Assembly: GCF_029392895.1 (NCBI RefSeq)
Contig: NZ_CP114200.1
Span: forward strand, 4,185,001-4,249,000
Length of the DNA: 64,000 nt
DNA from: Streptomyces sp. 71268
Lineage (GTDB): Bacteria; Actinomycetota; Actinomycetes; Streptomycetales; Streptomycetaceae
Direction of reading: 5' to 3'
Below the pieces are notes generated by a model. That model saw only the letters and a list, made by a program, of their open reading frames with translations. It was not told the origin of the DNA and did no database searches. Positions 17,394 to 26,700 of this stretch are shown here, piece by piece (the stretch's first letter is position 1; each line of letters starts with the position of its first letter). Position numbers and translations under genes: made by a program.

Positions 17394-18773
17394 TCAGATG
17401 AGTTCGGGCTGCGGCTGAGGCTTCGGTTCCGTTTCCGACTCGGGTTCCGATTCCCGCACCGGCACGGTCTTCGGCTCCCACCGCTTCGTGAGTCGCATGT
17501 AGCCGTAGACCACCGAGATCATCGCCAGAATCAGCAGCGGGCCGAAGACCCAGGCGTAGTCGGCCATCTCCACCGACAGGAAGCGGTACGACACCAGCAT
17601 CGCGGTGAAGATCGCCGCGCCGTAGGCGACGAACCGGATTCCCGAGCGGTCCCAGTCGTGGTCGATCGTGCGCAGCGCCGCCTCGATCGTGACCGCGAAC
17701 ACCACGCCGGCGACGATGTCCGCACCGTAGTGGTAGCCGAATCCCAGCGTGGCGCCGAGCGTGGCGAGCAGCCAGAACGTTCCCGCGTACCGCAGGAACC
17801 GCGAGCTGTTGCGGGAGTGAATGAAGATCGCGGTAGCCCATGCCGTGTGCAGACTGGGCATGCAGTTGCGCGGGGTGATGTCGTCGAAGGGCATGCTCTG
17901 CGGAACGCCGACCGGCGTCAGCGTGTCCGGCCACAGGTTGGCCACCGCGTACTGCCCACCGTCGGCGCCGTAGGCGAAGATCGGCCCGACCACCGGGTAG
18001 ATCATGTAGATGCCCGGTCCGAGCAGGCCGATCACCAGGAAGGTGCGCACCAGGTGGTGGGTGGGGAAACGGCGATCGACCGCGACGTGCCGGAGCTGGT
18101 AGAGCGCGACGACGACCGCGGCTACCGCGAGTTGCGCGTAGACGTAGTCGAGAACGTGGTAGCCGACCGTTCCTGAGGCTTCAACCAGCCGCCCCACCAG
18201 CCACGACGGGCTGCCCAGCGCGTGGTCGGCGGTCGCCACGTACTGGTCGAGCACCGTGGGACGAGTCTTCCACGTGATGAGCAGCCAGGCGTCGCCGGTC
18301 TTCCGGCCGGCCACCAACAGCAGGCCGAGCCCGACGCCCTTCAGCAACAGGACGCGTTCGCGGCCGCTGCGGCGGGTGATGGCGATGACGCCGTAGGCCA
18401 GGAGCACCCACAGGGCGCCATTGCCGAACATCATCTTGGCGTCGAAGATCCACCGCACCAACGCGAAGACGACGTCGATGCCGACCGCGAATCCGAAGGC
18501 GATGAACCGCTCCCGCCAGGTGAGCACCACCATCATCAACGCCATGCTGGCGTAGAGCAGCGGTCCCGATTTAGGAGCGAATATCACCTCTCGCACCTGG
18601 TTGCTGATCGGCCCCCGTACGCCGTAGTGGCGTGCGGCGATCTCCAGCGCGATGAGGAATGCGAGGGCCACCACGCTCACCACTGCCCACAGGATCACCC
18701 GTGGTTGGCGGCATGCGGTGAGCGCTCTTTTGAAATTTATTCGTGTAAATACCCGCGATGCTACAGATATCAA
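17394..18773 (-). CDS. PAP2-superfamily membrane phosphatase (IPC-synthase-like)
   Basis: 459 residues, about twelve helices. The phosphatase motifs are near the C-terminus: NCMPSLHTAWA and GFGYHYGADIVAG, giving the His...His-Asp active site on the outer side of the membrane. This is the PAP2_3 branch, which includes inositol phosphorylceramide synthase-like proteins. The first start in frame is TTG at 18773, inside an AT-rich stretch with no clear ribosome site, and it overlaps the stop of a 36-codon ORF as TTGA. Later GTG starts near the first helix are possible. Substrate unknown. Confidence 0.85.
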   Translation of the reverse strand: MISVASRVFTRINFKRALTACRQPRVILWAVVSVVALAFLIALEIAARHYGVRGPISNQVREVIFAPKSGPLLYASMALMMVVLTWRERFIAFGFAVGIDVVFALVRWIFDAKMMFGNGALWVLLAYGVIAITRRSGRERVLLLKGVGLGLLLVAGRKTGDAWLLITWKTRPTVLDQYVATADHALGSPSWLVGRLVEASGTVGYHVLDYVYAQLAVAAVVVALYQLRHVAVDRRFPTHHLVRTFLVIGLLGPGIYMIYPVVGPIFAYGADGGQYAVANLWPDTLTPVGVPQSMPFDDITPRNCMPSLHTAWATAIFIHSRNSSRFLRYAGTFWLLATLGATLGFGYHYGADIVAGVVFAVTIEAALRTIDHDWDRSGIRFVAYGAAIFTAMLVSYRFLSVEMADYAWVFGPLLILAMISVVYGYMRLTKRWEPKTVPVRESEPESETEPKPQPQPELI

Positions 18774-18880
18774 TTGTTTGGCCGATTTGTTAGATGCCCA
18801 GTAAGGAGATCATCCTTGCCGGATAGCTTGGTTTCCGGGGGCAGGTGGGCAATGAGGGGCATGGTCGTGAGTTCAATCAT
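18770..18880 (-). CDS. Possible 36-residue leader ORF before the PAP2 gene
   Basis: ATG at 18880 to TGA at 18770-18772: MIELTTMPLIAHLPP..., ending TNRPNN. Its stop overlaps the TTG start of the PAP2 gene (TTGA), a layout that permits translational coupling. The DNA is AT-richer than its surroundings. TATAGCAT immediately overlaps the ATG, so this could equally be promoter plus 5' leader. Unknown peptide; no cysteines. Confidence 0.35.
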   Translation of the reverse strand: MIELTTMPLIAHLPPETKLSGKDDLLTGHLTNRPNN

Positions 18881-19737
18881 GCTATAGGAGCGGTGTGGGT
18901 GGGTTTCGCTGGTCACGGACGGTACGAAGGCCGGTTCATCCTGTGCTCGTCGCGTGATCGCTGCTTGCTCGGTGCTCGCCCGTTGCGTGCTCGCTGCGTG
19001 CTCGTCGTGCGCCGTTGTGTCTCGCGTTGTGCTCTCGTCGCGCTGTCGCCGGGTCGGCGCCTCGGGGAAGGGGGGCGGTAATCGCTGGCCTCCGGGGAGC
19101 GTCGAGGGGTCGAACGGATTATCCGGCGTCTCGCGTGCGTGTGCGCAAGAACGCGAACAGGGAGGCGTGGGCGGGGCGTTGGCGTACGTCGGCCTACGGC
19201 AGATGTGGTGGCCGGCTCCCTCGTGAGGGCGAGATAGGGCGGGATGTGGGGGGCGTGAGTGAGGCGTGAGTGGGGTGCGGGCGGGCTGTGGGTGGGGTGC
19301 GGGTGGGTTCTGGCGGGGCGAGGGTTGGGCGGTGCCGGTTGGGTAGGGGTGGGTGCGCCCTCGCTGCGCCGACGCTCGGCGAACTACGCCGACGGATGGT
19401 GGCCGTGTGGCCGGCGCGGCCGTCGACCGTTGCCCGACCGCCAGTTCCCAGCTACGCGCGGGTCTCTGCGGTGCGGGTGCCGCGTGCGCGCCCTCGGTCG
19501 TGGCGTGAACTGCCCTCCGGGCGCGAGGCGTAGGGCGCATGGCGCGACGCGGGCGACGGCGCGTTGCGTGGGATGAACGGGGTGAGTGGGGTGGGCGGGG
19601 TGAACAGGAAGAGTGGGGAGAACGGGGTGAAATGGGCGGACGGGGTGGCCCGGGCGCGTGTGTGGGCGTTGCGGATGTGTCAGTTCCGCCCGCGAGCGAG
19701 TACTACGATCGGACGCTCATTTCGAAAAGGGGGAAGC
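18881..19737. other. Long G-biased gap without a supportable gene
   Basis: About 860 bases upstream of the lipoprotein gene. The plus strand is strongly G-rich (runs of GTGGGGTGCGGG type at 19260-19360 and GGGGTGA repeats at 19575-19640). Open frames exist but none shows conserved sequence, ribosome site or normal residue use. It must contain the promoters of the flanking divergent genes. Confidence 0.5.
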
Positions 19738-20220
19738 ATGCGGAAGAAGATCGTCATTGGCGCTGCGGTGGCCCTGTCCACGGTTCTCCTCGCGGGTTGT
19801 GGGAGCGACGGCGATTCGTCGAAGAAGAGCAAGGGGCACCAGGCCGATAAGGCCGGCAAGACCGACAAGTCCGTAAGCGGGGGTGCGAACCCGAAGCGGG
19901 ACGGCGCGGCGGCGGGCAACAGTGCCGCGGTCAAGCGCGAGGTCACGCTGGAGGTGCGCGGGAGCGGGTCGTCGCAGATCTACTACAACCTGGACAGCAA
20001 CAAGATGGAGAAGGCCAAGCTGCCGTGGAAGAAGACGTCCACGATCACGCTGGAGACCGACGCGGAGAAGAAGGTCGGCCTCGGCGTCTCCGTCGTGCCC
20101 GGCTCCGTGACCGGCCCTGATGGCATGCTGCGCCCGGCGGACTGCGTCATCACCGTTGACGGAAAGCAGGTCGCGGACAACAGCGGCGGCAAGTCGATGT
20201 GCAAGTACACGGTGAAGTAG
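19738..20220 (+). CDS. MmpS-like secreted lipoprotein
   Basis: 160 residues. Lipoprotein signal: MRKK, hydrophobic core, LLAGC with the lipidated Cys near residue 21. A charged Lys/Ser/Gly linker follows to about 70, then a beta-rich domain: EVTLEVRGSGSSQIYYNLD, KLPWKKTSTITLETD, DCVITVDGKQVADNS, CKYTV. That order matches MmpS-family proteins, accessories of MmpL transporters. No MmpL gene is in the window. AAAGGGGGAAGC precedes the ATG. Confidence 0.85.
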   Translation: MRKKIVIGAAVALSTVLLAGCGSDGDSSKKSKGHQADKAGKTDKSVSGGANPKRDGAAAGNSAAVKREVTLEVRGSGSSQIYYNLDSNKMEKAKLPWKKTSTITLETDAEKKVGLGVSVVPGSVTGPDGMLRPADCVITVDGKQVADNSGGKSMCKYTVK

Positions 20221-20292
20221 GGACCAGGACCACTCGGCGCCCGTACGGCTGGTGGCGCAGGTTCATTACCGCGCGTCCCCGCGTGAGCGGGG

Positions 20293-20319
20293 TTATCCAC
20301 ATCGGCAGGGTTATCCACA
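20293..20319. promoter_or_regulatory. Pair of perfect TTATCCACA DnaA boxes
   Basis: TTATCCACA at 20293-20301 and again at 20311-20319, same strand, 18 bases apart, in the leader region of the VanX-like gene. Confidence 0.6.
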
Positions 20320-20359
20320 GCCCAACCCGGGCTGGGCGGGGCCGGGTGATGATTGCCCC

Positions 20360-21016
20360 ATGACTGAGATCGTCTTGATGTCCGACCCGAGAGTCGCGTC
20401 CGTTCCTGTTCAGGAGTGTGGTGAGCCGCTCGTGGACGTACGTCGAGACGCTGCCCTGCTGGTCGACGAACGGAAGTGGGAGGACGCTGCCGGCGCCTTC
20501 GCCTTCCTCCGCGAAGGCGTGCTCAACCGGCTGCGGGCTGCGCAGGCTGAGCTGCCCCGGGGGATGCGGCTGTTGTTCGTTGAGGGCTATCGTCCGCCGG
20601 CGTTGCAGCGCCGGTACTTCGAGGAGTACGCGGACGGCCTGCGCGCCGAACACCCCGAGTGGTCAGCGGACCAGGTTCGCTCGGCGGCCAGTCGCTACGT
20701 GTCTCCTCCCGAGATAGCCCCGCACAGCGCTGGTGCGGCCGTCGACGTGACCCTCGCCGACGCCGACGGCCGTGAACTCGACCTGGGCACCCGCATGAAC
20801 GCGTCACCGGAGGAGAGCGCGGGCGCCTGCTACACGCAGGCGGACACCATCACTGCCGAGGCCCGCGAGCATCGGGACATCCTCAGCGCCGCGCTCACCT
20901 CGGCGGGACTGGTCAACTACCCCACGGAGTGGTGGCACTGGTCCTACGGAGACCGTTACTGGGCGCTGGAGAGTGGCGCGATAGCCGCCTGCTACGGCCC
21001 CAAGGAACTCGACTGA
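20360..21016 (+). CDS. VanX-like D-Ala-D-Ala dipeptidase (M15D)
   Basis: 218 residues. The zinc site is intact: His122 and Asp129 in PHSAGAAVDVTL, and EWWH with catalytic Glu190 and ligand His193, in the same spacings as VanX. Such enzymes hydrolyse free D-Ala-D-Ala, either for vancomycin resistance or for wall recycling. There are no VanH/VanA-type genes nearby, so recycling or a related dipeptide is more likely. No signal peptide, so cytoplasmic. Start ATG 20360 chosen by homology; the frame is open to 20252. Confidence 0.88.
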   Translation: MTEIVLMSDPRVASVPVQECGEPLVDVRRDAALLVDERKWEDAAGAFAFLREGVLNRLRAAQAELPRGMRLLFVEGYRPPALQRRYFEEYADGLRAEHPEWSADQVRSAASRYVSPPEIAPHSAGAAVDVTLADADGRELDLGTRMNASPEESAGACYTQADTITAEAREHRDILSAALTSAGLVNYPTEWWHWSYGDRYWALESGAIAACYGPKELD

Positions 21017-21055
21017 CTGGGCGGGTGACCTGCGGGGCATGTTGGCGCGTGCGGG

Positions 21056-21586
21056 TTAGGGCTCGGCGGGTGGAGCCGGCGTGGGTGTTGTCGCCGGAGC
21101 CGTCGCGGGAGACTTCCTGGTTGGTGCCGGTGCCTGGTGTTCCGCTTCGCTGCCGGTGCGGGCGAGGAGGCGTTCGTAGCGCTGCCTGGCGGCCTGGGGG
21201 GTGCCGAGGCCGAGGCCAAAGGCGATCTCGGGCCACGTCATACCGCGACCGCGCGCCATCTGGAGGAGACCGGCCTCCAGTTCGTCCATCTCGCCCCGCG
21301 CCAGCGGGATGAGGGTCAGGGCTGCGGTGATGTCGGTGTGGTCCACCTCGGGCTCGCCCTCCTCTCGTTGCGCGGCCCCGCTGAGTAGGAAGGAGACCAG
21401 CCTGATGGCTTCGTGCGCCCCGATGATCGAGGGATGCACCTGTCGTTGGCGCTGCTCGTCGCTGGCCGCGTGGCGTTCGGCGATGCGAAAGAGGGAGGCG
21501 TAGACGCGTTCGGCTCGTGTCCGGTCGGGGTCTGCCGGTGCGAAGGCGGGGGACTGCTCGCGAGGCGAGTCACTGGTCGAGGGCAT
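21056..21586 (-). CDS. Putative DNA-binding protein of unknown role
   Basis: 176 residues. Helical core (about 25-85), then GMTWPEIAFGLGLGTPQAARQRYERLLAR (about 115-142), which reads as a helix-turn-helix of the type seen in actinobacterial proteins that sense whether to enter at a W-P-E-I helix. The C-terminal 35 residues are Pro/Ala/Thr-rich and unstructured. Convergent with the VanX-like gene. Probably a small transcriptional regulator; target unknown. Confidence 0.75.
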   Translation of the reverse strand: MPSTSDSPREQSPAFAPADPDRTRAERVYASLFRIAERHAASDEQRQRQVHPSIIGAHEAIRLVSFLLSGAAQREEGEPEVDHTDITAALTLIPLARGEMDELEAGLLQMARGRGMTWPEIAFGLGLGTPQAARQRYERLLARTGSEAEHQAPAPTRKSPATAPATTPTPAPPAEP

Positions 21587-21901
21587 GTGAGAAGGATGCG
21601 AGAGGTGCGGGAAGTTGTCAACGAATTATTGTGAACGGGTTGTTTGCGTGGTGTGCTGTCCAGAGCGTTGAGCGTCGCAGTCTGTGCGTGTTTTGGTCGC
21701 GACCGCGATGGGAGCGGGGTCAGTGACGGGCCGGCACGGTTCCGGGCTGCGGCGGACGCGATACGGCTACGCGGCACGAGGTCGGGCGGTGTGCAACACG
21801 GTTCGCGTGGCACAGCGCCACGCGTGTCACCGTGGCACGTGCAGTACGACTACGCGCTCCTGAACGCCAGGCGCGTAACAACGGCAACTGCGGTACAACT
21901 C

Positions 21902-21928
21902 CACGGGTTGCACGGGTTGCACGGGTTG
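21902..21928. repeat. 9-base tandem repeat, three copies
   Basis: CACGGGTTG three times in a row. Confidence 0.85.
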
Positions 21929-22400
21929 CACAACGGTGCGCGTGCACAGCAGAACAAGGTGGGGAGGGGCGGTGGGAGGGGGAGGGGGGAGGGGTGGGGC
22001 CCCCGTAGGCCGACGTCGCTCCCTCGTACCGCCAGCCCGCCCCACAACGCGGCGCACGCTCCCGAGCCAGCCCGCCATAACGCAGCCCACCCTGGGCCAG
22101 TCCGTAAGGCCGGGCTACCGAGCCCGTCTGCCGAGCCGGGGCCACCGGACCGGCCCGTTGGGCCGGACTGCCGGCCGGGCCAGCCAGAGCAGGCGGCCTA
22201 GCCCGACACGAAACCTGCCACCGCCACGCCACAGCACCGCCACGCCACAGCAACACCACTCCGCAGCATCACCACTCCGCCGCCCCGCCACTCCGCAGCA
22301 ACGCCACGCCAAGCCATGGCAGCACCGTCCCCGCCCTGCTGCCCCGGCATGACGTTCGACGCAGGCACCGAACAGGCAGAGGCGAGGTCAAGGCGGGGCC

Positions 22401-22500
22401 CGAAGGTGACGAGGCGGGGCCGGAGATGACGATGCGAGCCCGAAGGTGACGAAGTGCGCCCGAAGGTGACGAAGCAGACCCAGAGGCGATGAAGCGGCGG
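22401..22500. repeat. 20-base tandem repeat, five copies
   Basis: Five head-to-tail units starting at 22401, 22421, 22441, 22461 and 22481, with consensus near CGAAGGTGACGAAGCGGGCC; units 1, 3 and 4 share CGAAGGTGACGA exactly, units 2 and 5 have diverged. The period is not a multiple of three. Ends 34 bases before the B3/B4 gene stop. Confidence 0.85.
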
Positions 22501-22533
22501 CTGGGGAGGGGGAGGGAGCGACAGGCGCCGAAG

Positions 22534-23295
22534 TCAGGCCGTGGAGGCGCGCAACAGCCGGGTGTTGATCTTCACCTCGGGGCTGCTGGTGGTCAGCGCA
22601 TCGGTGAGTGCCTCGCCCGCCGCCGAGAGCGCCTGGTCGTCCATCGCCCCGAGGGCGTCCAGGATGAAGAGGGCGCGGGTGGTGTCATGGGTAAGTCGGG
22701 TACGGGTGCACTGGCGCCAGTTCCAGCGCCGACAGGTCACGCCCAGGTCGTCACGCCAGACGACTTCGCCGGCGGCGGGGTGCTCGGTGGCCGGTTCGCC
22801 GCCCGCCGTGGTGTCGAAGACCTCCGTGCCGTCGGCGCGCACCAGTCGTGCCGGGCCCGCGTAGTGGTCGAGGTCCTCGCCGCCCAGCGGCAGGAAGTGG
22901 CTCACCGACACGGCGTTGTAGATGTCGGTCAGCCGGTCCACGCGCGGCAACCCGTCGGTGGCTCGCCGCAACAGGGCCTCCGCGCTGGGCCGGGTACGTT
23001 GCGGCTTGGCACCGAAGGAACGGAACGCCTCGCGCCAGGCGGCGATGTGCGGGTGCTCCTCCAACGGCCCGTCGCCGATGCGCTCGCGCGCGGTGACCTC
23101 GGCCCGCGCGAGCATGTCCTCGCTGAACGCGTCGCTCGGCCCCGGGCGCAGCCCTTCGGCCGTGATGAGCAGAGTGTGGTAGTCGGGGCGTAGGGCCGCC
23201 ACGGCCGGGTCGATGCTGACCGACGCCAGCCAACCCACGGCGTCCACCGTCGCGCCGGTCAGCGGTGTCGGCTCGGCCTGCGTTTCGGGACTCAC
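22534..23295 (-). CDS. B3/B4 tRNA-binding-domain protein
   Basis: 253 residues. The B3/B4 fold is known from the phenylalanyl-tRNA synthetase beta subunit, where it edits mischarged tRNA; free-standing copies are common in actinobacteria and their role is not settled. Visible features: AFRSFGAKPQRTRPSAEALLRRA, LPRVDRLTDIYNAVSV, LPLGGEDLD, and W(RQ)CTRT. Start GTG at 23295 (MSPETQAEP) preferred because AGGAGAGAA sits just before it; an ATG four codons upstream overlaps that site. Divergent from the AraC regulator. Confidence 0.87.
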   Translation of the reverse strand: MSPETQAEPTPLTGATVDAVGWLASVSIDPAVAALRPDYHTLLITAEGLRPGPSDAFSEDMLARAEVTARERIGDGPLEEHPHIAAWREAFRSFGAKPQRTRPSAEALLRRATDGLPRVDRLTDIYNAVSVSHFLPLGGEDLDHYAGPARLVRADGTEVFDTTAGGEPATEHPAAGEVVWRDDLGVTCRRWNWRQCTRTRLTHDTTRALFILDALGAMDDQALSAAGEALTDALTTSSPEVKINTRLLRASTA

Positions 23296-23543
23296 TTCTC
23301 TCCTCATGGGTTACGCCTGCTGGCGACGGCTGGCCGGTCGGCCGCCCGCCCGGTGACGGGCGTCGTCGTGGCCGGCGCGTGCTCTGGCCGGGCTGCCCAC
23401 GCGCGGATCGGGTAGCCGGGCCGGCAATGTACCAAGGGGCCGGGGCACGCTGACGCCCGTCGGTTCCGAGGGGCACGCCCGGTGGCCCGTCCCTTGGACC
23501 TTCCGTTGCGAGGTGCGCGTCACTGGCCAGGCATGCTGGAGCC

Positions 23544-24257
23544 ATGTACCGAGAGTGGCGCTCGCGACGTGCGGGGACGGTGGTGTGGGAGCGCCGTGCC
23601 GAGGCCGGGGCGGGCGGCGTCGCACGGGTGTTGCCCGACGGGTGCATGGACCTGATCTGGTCCGCGGGCCGGCTGCTCGTGGCGGGTCCCGATACCCGGG
23701 CGCACCTCTTCGTCGACCGGCCCGGGGCGGCGCACACCGGGCTACGGTTCGCGCCCGGCGTGGGCCCGACCGTGTTCGGCCTGCCCGCGTCGGCGGTGCG
23801 GGACGACCGGGTCCCGTTGGACGAGGTGTGGCCGCGGGCGGAGGCCGCGCGGCTGGCCGAGCGGATCGCGGCCGTGCCGGCGGCGGCCCGGGCAGAGGTG
23901 TTGGAGGAGGCCGTCGCCGAGCGGCTGCGTACCGGGCGGGCGCGCGACGGCCAGTCGCCGCTGCCGCACGCGCGGGTGGTACGCGGGTTGCGCGCCGGTG
24001 GCACGGTTGCCGCCCTGGCGCGGGACATCGGGCTCAGTGAGCGACAGCTTCGACGCAGATGCCTGGACGCGTTCGGGTACGGGCCGAAGACCCTGGCCAG
24101 GGTCTTGAGAATGGGCGACGCGCTGGAGCTGGCGCGTACGGGGGAGCCGCTCGCCCTGGTAGCGGCACGCGTCGGCTACGCGGACCAGGCCCACTTCGCC
24201 CGCGAGGTGCGCGCACTGGCGGGCGTACCCGTGACGAAGCTGCTGGCCGCCGAATAG
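23544..24257 (+). CDS. AraC-family transcriptional regulator
   Basis: 237 residues. The N-terminal domain (LPDGCMDLIWSAGRLLVAGPDTRAH, FAPGVGPTVFGLPASAVRD) is of the DUF6597 type. The C-terminal 90 residues form the double helix-turn-helix: TVAALARDIGLSERQLRRRC and LALVAARVGYADQAHFAREVRALAG. Divergent from the B3/B4 gene across 248 bases, so it may control it. The inducer is not evident. Confidence 0.9.
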   Translation: MYREWRSRRAGTVVWERRAEAGAGGVARVLPDGCMDLIWSAGRLLVAGPDTRAHLFVDRPGAAHTGLRFAPGVGPTVFGLPASAVRDDRVPLDEVWPRAEAARLAERIAAVPAAARAEVLEEAVAERLRTGRARDGQSPLPHARVVRGLRAGGTVAALARDIGLSERQLRRRCLDAFGYGPKTLARVLRMGDALELARTGEPLALVAARVGYADQAHFAREVRALAGVPVTKLLAAE

Positions 24258-24514
24258 CGCGCCGCGCCGGAGCCCACCGATGCGCGGGCGCCCCCGTGCG
24301 GGCACCTCCACGCTGGACCTCAGCTCGGCCGGACAACCCACACCACCCCGGCCACCCAGATCCCCCAGGCCAGCCAAGCAACCAAAAGAGCCGGGCCGCT
24401 CAGACCTGGCAGACCGAAGCTGGCAGACGGCCTGGCAAACAGAACAGACCTGCTAGGCCAGACCGACAGACAGGAAACCGCGACGCCACCCAGGCGAGGA
24501 TCGAGCAGACCCTC

Positions 24515-24922
24515 TTAGGTCGCCACCGCTTCCAGCGGCGCGAAGAGGTCCACCGCGTTACCGTCCGGGTCGCGGAGCACCGCGTACCGCTGCCCCCACG
24601 GCGCGTCCCACGGCACCTTGTGACCGGCGTACCCGTCTCGCGTCAGCTCCGCGTACAGCGCGTCGACCTCACCCGGACCGTCGCACAGAAAGGCCAGGCC
24701 AAGCCGGTGGCCTCCGCCCTGCGGCGGGGTCCAGTCGGGGTCGAAGGACCGTACGGTCGCCACGGTGTCCCAGGCGATCCGCGTTCCGCCGGGCAACTCC
24801 GCCTCGACGTGCGGTTGGCCGTCGGCGTCGGCCGGGATGGTGAGGCCGAGGCGGCGGTAGAAGGCAAGCGTGGCGGCCATGTCGTCCACGACCATGCCGA
24901 TGAGATCGAATCGAGGTGTCAT
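24515..24922 (-). CDS. VOC-superfamily (glyoxalase/bleomycin-resistance fold) protein
   Basis: 135 residues with the paired beta-alpha-beta-beta-beta layout: FDLIGMVVDDMAATLAFYRRLG at the start, GHRLGLAFLCDGPGEVDALYAELTRDG in the middle, and APWGQRYAVLRDPDGNAVDLFAPL at the end, where the last Asp-Pro-Asp-Gly-Asn motif is typical. Metal-dependent dioxygenase, isomerase or binding protein; substrate unknown. Confidence 0.88.
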   Translation of the reverse strand: MTPRFDLIGMVVDDMAATLAFYRRLGLTIPADADGQPHVEAELPGGTRIAWDTVATVRSFDPDWTPPQGGGHRLGLAFLCDGPGEVDALYAELTRDGYAGHKVPWDAPWGQRYAVLRDPDGNAVDLFAPLEAVAT

Positions 24923-25144
24923 GCGGTCACGTTAGGCAGCCACAGTGGGCAGGGTCTTGAAGGAATCGGACGTGTCCCGATCGCCGAGCGAACCGTACGT
25001 CCCGCACACGACGCCTCCGGCCCGCCGTCGACCCGCCGACTCGTCGAGCGGCGCAGCCCGACGCGGCTGTACGACGCGCCCCGAAGCGGGCGGCCGGACG
25101 ACCGATCAAATGACGTCGAACGACGAAGCGAACGACGCGCTGAT

Positions 25145-25180
25145 TGACCAGTCGACTGACCAGGCGACTGACCAAACGGA
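25145..25180. repeat. 12-base tandem repeat, three copies
   Basis: TGACCA followed by six variable bases, three times (25145, 25157, 25169). Lies in the 350-base gap 24923-25272, which shows no convincing gene. Confidence 0.7.
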
Positions 25181-25272
25181 CACCGCGCCCCGATTCCCGG
25201 TGTCGGCATGGGTGACCCGGTGGCTAGGGTCCAAAGTCGGGACCCGCAGGTTCGATCGCCGACAGGAGAAAC

Positions 25273-26700
25273 ATGACCGAGACCGCCCCGTTTGATGAAC
25301 TCCTTCCCGCCACTCGTCGCGCCCTGCTGCACCGCCTCGCGGTCGGCCAGGCCGAGGGACGTACCCCGTCACTGGTGGGGGCGGTGGTGCGGGACGGGCA
25401 GTTGGTGTGGTCGGGGGCGCGGAGCGCGCTGGCCGATCAGGTGCCCGACACCGACACGCAGTACCGCATCGGATCGATCACCAAGTCGCTGGTGGCGGTT
25501 CTCGTGATGCGGCTGCGCGACGAGGGGTTGCTCGACCTGGCCGACCCGGTCCGCGTCCACCTGGCGGACCGGCTGGCGGCGGAGGGCGCCGATCCGTCAG
25601 TGGGCGACGCGACCATCGCCCAACTGCTGGCCCACCGCAGCGGCCTCGCCGCCGAGGCGCGCGGCCCGTGGTGGGAGCGGACCCCGGGTGACCTGCGTCC
25701 GGAGCTGGGCGATGTGTTCGGCGAGCGCCCGCACCGCCACCCGGCGGAGCACACGTTCCACTACTCCAACCCCGGATACGCGCTCCTCGGCGCCCTGGTC
25801 GAGCAGTTGCGGGGCGCCTCGTGGGACGAGGTGTTGCGCCGCGAGGTGCTGGCGCCACTCGGGATGACCCGTACGTCCGCCACGCCCGAGGCCCCGCACG
25901 CGCACGGTTGGGCGGTGCACCCGTGGGCGGACGTGATGCAGCGCGAGGCCGTCGAGGATGTGGGGGTGATGGGACCGGCGGGACAGCTGTGGTCAACGGC
26001 GGCGGATCTGGCCCGTTATGTGGCGTTTCTCGCGCGGGGCGATGACCGCGTGCTCAACGCCGCGACGCTGGCCGAAATGCGCCGGCCCGCCAACGCGCCA
26101 GAGGGCGCGGTGTGGGATGGCAGCTACGGGCTGGGACTGCAACTGGCCCGCAGGGACGGGCGGCTCCTTTTCGGCCACACCGGTTCCATGCCCGGCTTCC
26201 TCAGTACGGTGTGGGTCAGCCCGGACGAGAACCTTGCCGGCGTCACGTTGGCCAACGCGACCTCGGGGCCGTCCATCGCCAACCTGGCCGCAGATCTCAT
26301 CGGCATCGTCGCGCAGCACGAACCGCCCATCCCCGAACCGTGGCGCCCGCTGCCCGACGTGGACGCGGAACTCCTATCGCTGACTGGCCCCTGGTATTGG
26401 GGCACCACCCCCTTCGTCCTGCGACTGCGCGCCGAACGTTGGCTGGAACTCGCCCCGTTGCGGGGCGGCGGGCGCGGCTCCCGCTTCCGCCCGGAGCGGG
26501 ACGGCACCTGGGTCGGGCTCGACGGCTACTACGCCGGAGAGACGCTGCGCGTGGTGCGCACCGAGCAACCCCACCACACCGAGGGCCCGGACTCGCAGCT
26601 CCACCTCGACCTCGGCACCTTCGTCTTCTCCCGGAAGCCCTACGAGCCGGCGGAGTCGGTGCCGGGCGCACTCGACCCGGAGGGCTGGCGCGGGTTCTGA
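25273..26700 (+). CDS. Serine hydrolase of the beta-lactamase / D-Ala-D-Ala peptidase family (class C-like)
   Basis: 475 residues. The catalytic set is intact: SITK (Ser68, Lys71), YSN (Tyr164) and HTGSMPGF (His302, taking the KTG place). A C-terminal 110-residue domain of mixed beta sheet follows (WYWGTTPFVLRLRAERWLEL), common in this branch. No signal peptide, so probably cytoplasmic; likely a peptidase or esterase rather than a true beta-lactamase. GGAGAAAC precedes the ATG. Confidence 0.9.
   Translation: MTETAPFDELLPATRRALLHRLAVGQAEGRTPSLVGAVVRDGQLVWSGARSALADQVPDTDTQYRIGSITKSLVAVLVMRLRDEGLLDLADPVRVHLADRLAAEGADPSVGDATIAQLLAHRSGLAAEARGPWWERTPGDLRPELGDVFGERPHRHPAEHTFHYSNPGYALLGALVEQLRGASWDEVLRREVLAPLGMTRTSATPEAPHAHGWAVHPWADVMQREAVEDVGVMGPAGQLWSTAADLARYVAFLARGDDRVLNAATLAEMRRPANAPEGAVWDGSYGLGLQLARRDGRLLFGHTGSMPGFLSTVWVSPDENLAGVTLANATSGPSIANLAADLIGIVAQHEPPIPEPWRPLPDVDAELLSLTGPWYWGTTPFVLRLRAERWLELAPLRGGGRGSRFRPERDGTWVGLDGYYAGETLRVVRTEQPHHTEGPDSQLHLDLGTFVFSRKPYEPAESVPGALDPEGWRGF

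Larger units (their letters stand above)
21587..22533. other. Repeat-rich gap without a supportable gene
   Basis: About 950 bases with 9-base, 20-base and irregular CCACGCCACAGCA-type repeats. Frames are open only because of base bias; no ribosome site plus conserved protein is visible. Confidence 0.5.

Noticed and set aside
19259..19576. Open frames in the G-rich stretch before the lipoprotein
   Set aside because: Composition-driven, no ribosome site or recognisable protein.
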